A stretch of DNA of 64,000 bases from Hyphomonas sp. CY54-11-8 (lineage in GTDB: Bacteria; Pseudomonadota; Alphaproteobacteria; Caulobacterales; Hyphomonadaceae). Position 1 is the first letter of the stretch, and the number at the start of each line of letters is the position of its first letter. Location: contig NZ_AWFD01000023.1 of assembly GCF_000682735.1 (NCBI RefSeq), positions 62,001-126,000 on the forward strand, written 5' to 3'. The position numbers and the translations under genes are program-made. The notes under the pieces are model-generated. The model worked only from the letters and a program-made list of their open reading frames with translations, had not been told where the DNA came from and did no database searches. Positions 16,295-23,617 of this stretch are shown here, piece by piece.

Positions 16295-16780
16295 TCAGTT
16301 CAGGATGGCATGGAAGGCCAGCATGCCTTCTTCGCCAGGGGTCATCCGCGCAAAGGTCCAGCGTACATGCGTGATCTCGTCGGCTGACGCCATACGGGTC
16401 TCTTCGCCATCCTCGATGATCAGATCATCGCGCGGCGCGAAGGATTTTCCGCCATCGACCGAGAAATCCACGGCCGCATTGTCGGCGATCACCGAGTCGT
16501 CGACATAGACCATGTCTTCCGGCACCGGGATGGTCATCACGACGCTGTCAGCCGGTTGGGCACCATCATTGCGGAAGCTGACCACATAGGCGAGCTCTTC
16601 GCCGGGCTCGACCGCTTCGGTCGGCACGTATTCCGTCTCCGTCGATCCGTCCTCATATTCCATCGAGACCACTTTCTCGACCGAAGCCGAAGACAGCAGC
16701 ACGTCGGCTTGCGCAGGCAGGAAGGCAACAGCGCAGGCCGCGAGGAAACAGAAAGAGGTCGGCAGAACCTTGGACATCAT
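16295..16780 (-). CDS. Exported protein with DUF11-like beta domain
   Basis: A 161-residue protein with a Sec signal peptide (hydrophobic stretch SFCFLAACAVAFLPAQA, cleavage probably after QA). The mature part resembles the conserved-repeat DUF11 fold: YVVSFRNDGAQPADSVVMTI followed by PVPEDMVYV and GGKSFAPRDDL. Such domains are beta-sandwich surface or periplasmic modules. Two ATGs (16780 and 16777) are adjacent; neither has a clear ribosome-binding site. An imperfect inverted repeat at 16805-16835 lies just upstream. Function unknown; the family is moderately supported. Confidence 0.65.
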   Translation of the reverse strand: MMSKVLPTSFCFLAACAVAFLPAQADVLLSSASVEKVVSMEYEDGSTETEYVPTEAVEPGEELAYVVSFRNDGAQPADSVVMTIPVPEDMVYVDDSVIADNAAVDFSVDGGKSFAPRDDLIIEDGEETRMASADEITHVRWTFARMTPGEEGMLAFHAILN

Positions 16781-16804
16781 GGTTAATACGGGACACGTTT
16801 TGGC

Positions 16805-16835
16805 TAACGATTGTGACCATCCATCACAAGCGTTA
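16805..16835. promoter_or_regulatory. 12-base inverted repeat between divergent genes
   Basis: TAACGATTGTGA (16805-16816) and TCACAAGCGTTA (16824-16835) are inverted repeats with one mismatch and a 7-base spacer. The core TTGTGA...TCACAA resembles a CRP/FNR-type site, although CRP sites normally have a 6-base spacer. It lies 24 bases upstream of the exported-protein start and in the region divergent from the flavin reductase gene. Confidence 0.45.
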
Positions 16836-16985
16836 AGATTAATTAAAAGACATGCCTGATTAAGGCGTTCATTTACCAACACCTGCACTTGGGCAAAATG
16901 TAGGCCGCATATGCCCATTTGTCCGGCAACGGATGGCTTGTTGACACAATTTTTTGGGAAATGCGCAGGATCGTGAGGCCCTCAA

Positions 16986-17528
16986 ATGAAACGCATCAAG
17001 CTCAGCCGGGCCTTCACGCTGATCGAGCCCGGCCCCGTCACCCTCGTCACCACGCATGATGGCCGCAATCCCAACGTCATGACCATCACCTGGACCATGG
17101 TGCTCGATTTTTCAGGGCGCATCGCCATCACGACCGGCCCATGGAACCATTCCTTCCTTGCGCTCCGCGACACACGCGAGTGTGTGGTGGCAATCCCCAC
17201 GGCCGACATGATCGATACAGTGATCGGCATCGGTACTTGTTCCGGCGCCGACACCGACAAGTTTGCAAAGTTCGACCTCACCCCAAAAAGGGCAAAGCAC
17301 GTCGCCGCACCTCTGCTCGGAAACTGCCTCGCAAATATCGAATGCCGCGTGGAGGAAATTATCGAACCTCACGGCATCGTCATCCTTGAAAGCCTCGCAG
17401 CCTGGCGCGATGACACGCGCAAGGAACAGCGCATGCTTCACGCTGTCGGCGACGGGACGTTTATTGCCGATGGCCGGCGTTTCGACCGCAAGGCCATGAT
17501 GGCATCGAAGCTGCCCGGCGGCCTCTGA
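16986..17528 (+). CDS. Flavin reductase-like domain protein
   Basis: A 180-residue FMN-binding split-barrel protein of the flavin reductase/DIM6-NTAB group. Motifs include PVTLVTTHDGRNPNVMTITW near the N-terminus, FSGRIAITTGPWNHSF and GIGTCSGADTDKF, with a C-terminal domain ending in helices. Members reduce flavin with NAD(P)H for partner monooxygenases or act alone; the partner is not obvious locally, although a flavin monooxygenase lies at 48.9 kb. ATG 16986 begins the conserved part. Convergent with the tonB gene. Confidence 0.85.
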   Translation: MKRIKLSRAFTLIEPGPVTLVTTHDGRNPNVMTITWTMVLDFSGRIAITTGPWNHSFLALRDTRECVVAIPTADMIDTVIGIGTCSGADTDKFAKFDLTPKRAKHVAAPLLGNCLANIECRVEEIIEPHGIVILESLAAWRDDTRKEQRMLHAVGDGTFIADGRRFDRKAMMASKLPGGL

Positions 17529-17543
17529 TCCGCAAGCAGAACG

Positions 17544-18311
17544 TCAGCGCTTCTGCTGCATCACGATCGTGAAGCGGAGATCCGTCTCGGCAGCGCCATC
17601 GGGCGCCTCTGGAAACGGCACAGCGGCGGTCACCGCCTTCAGGCACCGCCGGTCATAAAGCCGGCTGCCGCTGCTGCTCTTAATCCCGACGAAAATGACT
17701 TCGCCGTTTCGGGACAAGCGGAACTCGGCCTCGCAGTTCCCGGCCCCCCGAACGCCTCGCGGGGCATGACGGGCAAGTTGTTGGCGTACATCGCGCAGAT
17801 AGGCATCCCGCACCGCCTTTCCGTCTCCGCTGGGAGGTGCTGTTCCGGATGAGGCGGCCGGTTCTCCGGTCAGGCCCGGTTCTGCCACTTGCGGCGGGGT
17901 GTCTGGGGCAAGGGTTACGGAGGCTGGGCCGGAGTCCCGCGCGCTCACGGCCGGTTCAGCGGCGGGGTCTGATGCCAGAAGGACCGGCGTCTCTTCCATC
18001 GTTTTTACTGGCTCAGGTGCAGGGGCCGGCGCGGGCCTCGGCTGGACTTCGGCAGTCGACATATCCGGAACGTCCACTTTCTCAGGTACCGCAGGTGGCA
18101 GTTCCTTTGCCGGCGGCTTCAGCTCGGGCACGGGCGCAGGTGCTGCCACAGGTTCCTCGACGAGGCTGACAAGAAACACATCATGCTTCGTGCCAAGACC
18201 GGACGGCCCGGCGGGCGCCAGCAGGAAGACACCCGCCAGCAAGCCGCCATGGGCGAGCGCAGCCAAAGCCACGCCCGCCATATAGCTGGAGGTGAGAACC
18301 CTCCGCAGCAC
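17544..18311 (-). CDS. TonB-family energy transducer of the copper receptor locus
   Basis: A 255-residue protein with a short basic N-terminus, one membrane helix (VALAALAHGGLLAGVFLLA), a Pro/Ala/Glu-rich periplasmic spacer (about residues 55-165) and a C-terminal TonB domain (about 170-255) with AYLRDVRQQLARHAPRG, GEVIFVGIKSSSGS and FPEAPDG. It would couple proton motive force to the outer-membrane receptor encoded immediately upstream. GTG 18311, one base past the receptor stop, is chosen because it supplies the basic start; ATG 18281 is the alternative. Its position suggests a dedicated transducer for the OprC-like receptor. Confidence 0.82.
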   Translation of the reverse strand: MLRRVLTSSYMAGVALAALAHGGLLAGVFLLAPAGPSGLGTKHDVFLVSLVEEPVAAPAPVPELKPPAKELPPAVPEKVDVPDMSTAEVQPRPAPAPAPEPVKTMEETPVLLASDPAAEPAVSARDSGPASVTLAPDTPPQVAEPGLTGEPAASSGTAPPSGDGKAVRDAYLRDVRQQLARHAPRGVRGAGNCEAEFRLSRNGEVIFVGIKSSSGSRLYDRRCLKAVTAAVPFPEAPDGAAETDLRFTIVMQQKR

Positions 18312-18312
18312 G

Positions 18313-20463
18313 TCAGAAGGCGACGTTGACGCTGAGATTGAACGACCGGCCCGGACCGGCGACCTGGTGGAACGGATCGACCCGGCCACCATATTTGTAA
18401 TCGCCGAAGGCAATCCCGCCGAGCGGCAGGTCGTAGTCCTGATCGAGCAGGTTTTCGACGGCAGCGGCAAAGCGCACCCGGCCAATCTCGCCCCCTGCCC
18501 TCAGATGGATCAGGACATAGCCCGGCGTCCTGAGTTCCTGACGCACTGCGCTGATGTCATCCTTCTCATCGACCAGTTCCACTTCAAGCGCCTGCGTCCA
18601 GGCACCTTTACGGTTCTCCAGCGCGAATAGGCCCTGGAGCGGAGCGATGTTGTAGAGGTTGTCGCCGGTGTCCTTATTCTCACCCTTCGCCCAGCTGACC
18701 GTGCCGGAAAGGCGCGTGTCGCCATAGGTGGTCTGCCAGAGCGGCATGCCGCCGGCGGCTTCGAAACCATAAAGCTCCGCTTCATGGTTGGCGAACTGGA
18801 GCATGGGCAATCCATCACGGAGTGTGCCGATCCTGTCAGCATCGATATAATCCTCGACATAGCTGGCCCAGCCGGAAACCCGCAGCACACGGCCATTTTC
18901 GAGACCATCGGACCAGTCGAGCGTTGCGGCCAGGCTGCGCGCAACCTCCGGCTCAAGATCGATGTCGCCAACATAGCCGGCGCCATCGCCGGTCATGTTG
19001 GTCATGGAGCTCGACATGGAGCCCCGACCCCAGGCGTAACGCTCGTAAAGGTTCGGGGATCGGGTCTTCTGCGCTGCACCGAATTCCACTGCGACAGAGT
19101 CGCTCGGGCGCCAGGTCGCCTTGGCCGTGACATCGATATTGTCGTCTTCCCGTGCACGGTCTGCCGCGTTGAAGGCCATGGCCGCCATCGCATCCGGCAT
19201 GCTCATCATGCTGGTCCAGGAATAAGGCTGGACCTCGCCGGTATCCATTTCGACGCTTTCGTAGCGCAGCCCGATCAGGGTCGACCAGGCCGGTGCAGGC
19301 TTGGCTTCCCATTGACCCCAAACGCCCGTGCGGTTGCGTTCGCCGTCATTGATGTTCACATAATCGAGGGGTGACATCATCATGTGACCGGGAACGGCAG
19401 GCCAGTAATCATCCATGGAGGCGCGGAACATTTCCGCGCCAACCCGGATCTGCCCGACACCCTCGACGGGTGTGTCGTAGGACACTTTGAGCGATGTATC
19501 CTCACCTTCGGTGATCATCGGCATACCGCCGGTCGCGGCGCCACCCTTGTCGGACAGGAAATTCATTTCATGGTCGACGCTACGCCAGGAGGCTTCCGCC
19601 GTCAGGATGCCTGCGCCGAGCGGGCCTTCGCCATGCACCTGCACGCTGCTGCTCTTGTTATCGGTAAGGTCCATGCGCTGGTTGGCAAAGCCCTCATAGG
19701 GCACGCCCTGCTGGCTGATCCGAACCCAGAACAACACATCGTCGGCCGGACGCGCCGCCAGCAGAAGTGACTGGTCGTAATTCTGGTAAAGCGTGGAACG
19801 GACCTCATCACCGGAACCGGACTTGTAATTGTCCGCCTTGTTCCAGCTCGCCTCATAGCGCGCGCTGACTTTCTCACCCGCGGCATTGGCCTGCAGCGAG
19901 GCGCCGATGCCGTTCGATACACTGCGATAGGTCGCCCCGGCCTCGCCGAAGATCTCGATGCCGCCATCGGAGAATGCCGGCGCCCGGGTCTCGATCGAGA
20001 TGATGCCGGCGATATTGTCACCGCCCATGCTGACCGGAGACAGGGTCGGTGTCACGACGACCCGCTCGACACGAGAGGCGTCGATATAGGAGGAAACGGG
20101 GTTCATGTGGTTCGGGCAGTAGTTCGTGGCCTGCTGGCCATCGATCAGGACGCCGACGCGGTCATCTGCGAGACCGCGCAACACCGGCAGCGAGGCAATC
20201 CCGCCATTCGACTGAAGCGCGACGCCCGGCACTCGGGAAATCAGCTGGAGCGCATCGGACGATATCGCAAGACCTGCCTCGATGCTGCTGCCCGTGACTT
20301 CCGTGCCGCTGGCGGCAACGTCCCCGGTTGCGGCCGGTCCGGCATCCTGCGCCTCGATAGGCGGAAGTTCGGTGGGAGCCTGGGCAGCTGCAGGGAGCGC
20401 GAAGCCAGCCGAGGTGAAGAGCATAGTGGCTGTACTGCAAAGGAGTGCGTGTTTCATTTTCAT
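18313..20463 (-). CDS. TonB-dependent copper receptor, OprC-like
   Basis: A 716-residue outer-membrane receptor: signal peptide to about residue 28 (LPAAAQA), plug domain (about 45-165), then a barrel ending in a terminal Phe. Cys116-P-N-H-Met120 matches the CxxxM half of the copper site described for Pseudomonas OprC, and His298-E-Met300 matches the HxM half; the 182-residue spacing is close to OprC (Cys143 and His323, as I recall). The protein is also methionine-rich (PGHMMMSP, TSMMSMPDAM, SMSSSMTNM), in keeping with copper. Next to its own tonB and DUF2946/DUF2244 genes. Copper specificity is inferred from the motif. Confidence 0.87.
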   Translation of the reverse strand: MKMKHALLCSTATMLFTSAGFALPAAAQAPTELPPIEAQDAGPAATGDVAASGTEVTGSSIEAGLAISSDALQLISRVPGVALQSNGGIASLPVLRGLADDRVGVLIDGQQATNYCPNHMNPVSSYIDASRVERVVVTPTLSPVSMGGDNIAGIISIETRAPAFSDGGIEIFGEAGATYRSVSNGIGASLQANAAGEKVSARYEASWNKADNYKSGSGDEVRSTLYQNYDQSLLLAARPADDVLFWVRISQQGVPYEGFANQRMDLTDNKSSSVQVHGEGPLGAGILTAEASWRSVDHEMNFLSDKGGAATGGMPMITEGEDTSLKVSYDTPVEGVGQIRVGAEMFRASMDDYWPAVPGHMMMSPLDYVNINDGERNRTGVWGQWEAKPAPAWSTLIGLRYESVEMDTGEVQPYSWTSMMSMPDAMAAMAFNAADRAREDDNIDVTAKATWRPSDSVAVEFGAAQKTRSPNLYERYAWGRGSMSSSMTNMTGDGAGYVGDIDLEPEVARSLAATLDWSDGLENGRVLRVSGWASYVEDYIDADRIGTLRDGLPMLQFANHEAELYGFEAAGGMPLWQTTYGDTRLSGTVSWAKGENKDTGDNLYNIAPLQGLFALENRKGAWTQALEVELVDEKDDISAVRQELRTPGYVLIHLRAGGEIGRVRFAAAVENLLDQDYDLPLGGIAFGDYKYGGRVDPFHQVAGPGRSFNLSVNVAF

Positions 20464-20480
20464 TGCTTTCTGAGAGGAGT

Positions 20481-20996
20481 TCAGGCCGCCAGCGACTGGC
20501 CACGGCGACGATTCTGGAGAGCGGCTTCAATGGCATCGGCCAGCGAAGCGCGTTCAGGAGGAGACAGGACGGTGCCGACGTCCACATGCCGGGGCCCTGC
20601 CCGCAGCCGCACAGCATCGCACCCGCAGCCGGTGTCATTGACGCGATCGATGCGCAGCCAGTGCGGTGACAGATCCGACCGGATCACAGCCTCGGCATCC
20701 CGACTGCGTGTTTCGACAAACAGGGCCGTATCGGTCAGGCAGACGCGCTGGCGGTACTGGCCGAGCGACCGGGCGTGCCAGAGGATCATGACGCCAAGGG
20801 CGACCTCCGACAGGAAGACGAGTGGGGTGACCATCCACGCCCCCATCCACGCGGTCGCCAGGCAAATCAGGCTGCCCGGCAGGATCAGGGATGCCGCCAG
20901 GGTCAGGGCGACCCGGTTGTTGAGGGAAACGTTCGGCGTGATGACGGCATCCAGCCAGATCCGTTCATTATCTTGACCAGCGGTGAGCCGGGTCAT
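20481..20996 (-). CDS. DUF2244 membrane protein
   Basis: A protein of about 171 residues with the DUF2244 layout: WLDAVITPNVSLNNR at the start, two closely spaced membrane helices (about 30-48 and 52-72), then a cytoplasmic part resembling a PH-like fold with ETRSRDAEAVIRSDL and an LSPPERASLADAIEAAL C-terminal helix. DUF2244 is common in Alphaproteobacteria and has no assigned function. ATG 20996 fits the family start; an upstream ATG at 21059 adds 21 residues and cannot be excluded. A CGCD pair of cysteines lies near residue 126. It precedes the copper receptor by 17 bases, so it is probably in the same transcript. Confidence 0.78.
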   Translation of the reverse strand: MTRLTAGQDNERIWLDAVITPNVSLNNRVALTLAASLILPGSLICLATAWMGAWMVTPLVFLSEVALGVMILWHARSLGQYRQRVCLTDTALFVETRSRDAEAVIRSDLSPHWLRIDRVNDTGCGCDAVRLRAGPRHVDVGTVLSPPERASLADAIEAALQNRRRGQSLAA

Positions 20997-21142
20997 GTCA
21001 TGGTCCCAAGTTTGAGGACCCTGCAGCCTGTCGCGGGCTGCGATCAGATTGTTGTGCATTGAAATTCATCCGATTCCGGACGCACCTGGCCTGGCCAGGC
21101 GCACCAATGCGCATGTCGGCAGACATGCGCGCGCGAAGGGAA

Positions 21143-21592
21143 TCAGATGCTGAGGGGCGGCCCGCGGGCAGGCGGCGGCGGGGCAGCGAGGCCACGGCCG
21201 GGAACGACATAGTCGAAATTCGTCAGGAAACGTGCAGGCGCTTCAACAGGTCCCGCCAGATTGCCAGAGACCTCGGGCGGCGTGAAATGCGCCGACATGG
21301 CATACGGACAGGCCTGGTTCTTGCCGTCGTCCGTCTGGCCCGGAAGCTCCTCCGGATCGACGATCTTGCCGTTTTTCAGGTCCAGCAGGGCCTGCGTACC
21401 GTCCGTGCCGTCACCGTGACAGATGACGATGCTGACGAAATCACCCGGCGTGTCTGCAGTGGCCAGCATGTAACCGGCCGGAACCAGGCCGCGCACGACC
21501 ATGGCCATCAGCGCGACAGCGCTGAGCAGCGACATGAGTCCGGAACGGCTGGATCGGTACCACATACTGGACCGGAGAAAGCTCACAGACAT
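21143..21592 (-). CDS. DUF2946-like membrane-anchored small protein
   Basis: A 149-residue protein with one N-terminal membrane helix (SLLSAVALMAMVVRGLVPAGYM) and a periplasmic tail containing IVICHGDG and NQACPYAMSAHF. The layout (R-x-LVPxGYM, a C-H-G motif, then a CP motif before a Pro-rich end) resembles DUF2946 proteins, which are repeatedly found beside copper-related TonB receptors. Cys, His and Met residues could bind copper. Three in-frame ATGs (21592, 21565, 21535) lie close together and none has a strong ribosome-binding site, so the start is uncertain. Probably the first gene of the copper locus. Confidence 0.68.
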   Translation of the reverse strand: MSVSFLRSSMWYRSSRSGLMSLLSAVALMAMVVRGLVPAGYMLATADTPGDFVSIVICHGDGTDGTQALLDLKNGKIVDPEELPGQTDDGKNQACPYAMSAHFTPPEVSGNLAGPVEAPARFLTNFDYVVPGRGLAAPPPPARGPPLSI

Positions 21593-21614
21593 GTGAGAAT
21601 GACAACTGTGTCAT
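21582..21614. promoter_or_regulatory. Two adjacent palindromes at the start of the copper locus
   Basis: CTCACA-GACA-TGTGAG (21582-21597) spans the first ATG of the DUF2946 gene, and ATGACA-ACTG-TGTCAT (21599-21614) follows one base later. Both have perfect 6-base arms and 4-base spacers. Tandem sites of equal geometry suggest cooperative binding by a dimeric metal-responsive regulator, or an mRNA hairpin over the start. No regulator gene is adjacent. Confidence 0.45.
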
Positions 21615-21698
21615 GCAGCCACAGATCAGTGGCAGATCATGCCGGACCTGGCCGGATCACAGCATGATCAAGATCGGACTATAACGGACTATGCCGGA

Positions 21699-23036
21699 CT
21701 ATGGCGAGCCGAAACGCGACCGGAAATCGTCCAGCACGAGCACATAATCATCTTCGTCACGGAAAGCCTCGTCGGAGAGGTCCGGCTTCTCGCCCGGCTT
21801 GTACCAGTCGGCATACTCGGCCATGTCCCGGCTCTGCTTGCGGTAATAGGTCGAATAGGTTTCAACGGTCAGCTCCGGCGCATCCTTGCCCATGTCGAAA
21901 CTCATCAGGCGCATCCAGCCATCGCCGATGCCGACCGGCCAGGCCGACTGCACGCCGGCATCCTTTGCCGTCTGGCCGCGGTCCTGATAGTCCGCCAGCA
22001 CCTGCCAGACAGAATGACCGAAGGCGTTGTCGTCCACGCGCCAGGCCTGGCCATGTTCATGACCGCAGAGGACGAGGAAAATCTGGTCGTGCTGGCTGAT
22101 CAGTTTTTCCCAGACCATTTCCGGGCTGTTGTTGATCGGATCGACCGCATGCCCGTCGACGATCGGGTTCGGCAGGCGCTCCCCTTCCCTGGTCATATAG
22201 TCATGCGTGGAGACAATCGTCGGCAGGCCGGGATATTGCGCGATCACCGACGCGGCCCATTCCAGCGAGGCATCCGGCGGATCGAACTGGAGGCCGATAT
22301 GAAGGAAGCGATAGCCGCCCGCCTCGAACAGCTGCGCGCTGTCCGCGCCGCCCTCATGCGAGGCGACATACCAGGGCTGGCCCTTGAAGAAGGCGGTCTC
22401 GGCGCCGAACACGGACCGGAAATTGTCGAGCCCGCCAGGATGCACCACACCGAGCGACGTTTTCAGATCATTCGGGTCGATGTCTGCCGGCCCTTTGGAC
22501 TGAGGCGGGAACTTCGCCGACGTCCACATGGAATCATAGTCGTGATTGCCCGGCACAACGGAGAATGGCGTCTTGCCGGCGATCAGCGAAAAGCCCTCAT
22601 GAGCTTTCGGCATCTCGACCGTTTTCACTTTGTCCGTCGGGGCAAAATGCGCATCCATGATCGGATTGGCCACCCGTTCAAACCCGCGCGCCCTGTGCTC
22701 CTCATCCATGCCCAGCGTCTGGTGCTGCCAGACGTCGCCCAGCGACGAGACGAATGCGATCTCGCCGCCCTCGGATTCCAGATTGTCGGCGACAAACTGC
22801 ATCTGTTCGAGGAACATCTCGCTCGCATCGAAGGGAAAGCCTTCGGCCGTCTGGTGGGTGTAATCGAGATAGTTCTGGGTATCCGGCAGAACGGCGATGG
22901 TGAACGCATGGTCGATGACCGGTGCCTCGACAGGCTGGACGCCCGGCGCCGCACTGGTGCAGGCCGCCGCCAGCGCCGTGAGGGAAATCAGCGCAGACGA
23001 GATCACAGGCTGGCGCGCAAGAGCTGATAGGCACAT
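21699..23036 (-). CDS. Calcineurin-like metallophosphoesterase lipoprotein
   Basis: A 445-residue protein with a lipoprotein signal (ISLTALAAAC). The dinuclear-metal phosphoesterase motifs appear in order: AVLPDTQNYLD (D-x-x-N variant of D-x-H), SSLGDVWQH, VVPGNHDYDS, VSTHDY and LCGHEHGQ. Members hydrolyse phosphomonoesters or phosphodiesters; location should be periplasmic or outer-membrane-bound. ATG 23036 has AGGAGACAGATGA upstream. It is divergent from a TonB-dependent receptor and a glycerophosphodiesterase, which points to nutrient phosphodiester use. Its exact substrate is not visible. Confidence 0.87.
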   Translation of the reverse strand: MCLSALARQPVISSALISLTALAAACTSAAPGVQPVEAPVIDHAFTIAVLPDTQNYLDYTHQTAEGFPFDASEMFLEQMQFVADNLESEGGEIAFVSSLGDVWQHQTLGMDEEHRARGFERVANPIMDAHFAPTDKVKTVEMPKAHEGFSLIAGKTPFSVVPGNHDYDSMWTSAKFPPQSKGPADIDPNDLKTSLGVVHPGGLDNFRSVFGAETAFFKGQPWYVASHEGGADSAQLFEAGGYRFLHIGLQFDPPDASLEWAASVIAQYPGLPTIVSTHDYMTREGERLPNPIVDGHAVDPINNSPEMVWEKLISQHDQIFLVLCGHEHGQAWRVDDNAFGHSVWQVLADYQDRGQTAKDAGVQSAWPVGIGDGWMRLMSFDMGKDAPELTVETYSTYYRKQSRDMAEYADWYKPGEKPDLSDEAFRDEDDYVLVLDDFRSRFGSP

Positions 23037-23617
23037 TCATCTGTCTCCTGAATATATTCCGGGCGCACCAGGTGCGCAGCGCGGGGTCTTGTTCCGGGAA
23101 GGCTCTAACGTCCTCGCATGACAGTTTCTTGCGTGAGCCGCCCGGCCGGACCGTGTTGCATTGGCAACAGGCCGGCTGGAATGTGCAGTCGCCCGGGCCG
23201 GGCACTGCCAGCTTTCTGTATGTTTGCGGCCCCTTAATTGCCGGAAAACTGGTCATCCCTGTCGCACCCCGATCGCCCGACACGGGATCAACGCGCTGGC
23301 GGCCGATTTCCACTTTCCGTGATCATGGAGCCCCCAATTTCACCCGAAGCGGATTGGTTTTCAAGAATGCGTCACGCCGTCTACGTATCACTTACAGAGC
23401 CCCGTCTCATTTCCTTCAACAAGTGTCACAAAGTGCCTGACCGGGCAGGCTGCGCACTTGCCATATTATCGTGCAGAATTCCAAAACACTTCTACTTCGT
23501 ATACGGAATTTATACAGAAGCGCCTTCGCAAAACTTTGATTTGAAGCTTGCCACGGAAAAAAAGTAGCCAGCCCTCCAAGCGGCAAATTGTGCGCCGCAA
23601 CAAGGAATGGGCTTCTC
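23037..23617. other. 581-base divergent intergenic region with a palindromic operator candidate
   Basis: No convincing gene: the open frame at 23238-23567 lacks family resemblance and a ribosome-binding site. A perfect palindrome TGTTGC-ATTG-GCAACA (6-base arms) lies at 23154-23169, 118 bases upstream of the phosphoesterase start; its form is that of a LacI- or TetR-type site. The right half becomes AT-richer (from about 23456) and should hold the receptor promoter; GTATAC (23499-23504) is a short palindrome there. The receptor ribosome-binding site is AAGGAATGG at 23602. Confidence 0.5.

Noticed and set aside
16941-16946. TTGACA as a -35 box for the flavin reductase
   Set aside because: No -10-like hexamer 16-18 bases downstream.
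21639-23027. 462-residue plus-strand open frame
   Set aside because: Antisense to the calcineurin-like phosphoesterase, whose catalytic motifs are all present.
23238-23567. Possible small gene in the 23-kb gap
   Set aside because: No ribosome-binding site, no domain, and its codon use does not resemble neighbours; better read as control DNA.
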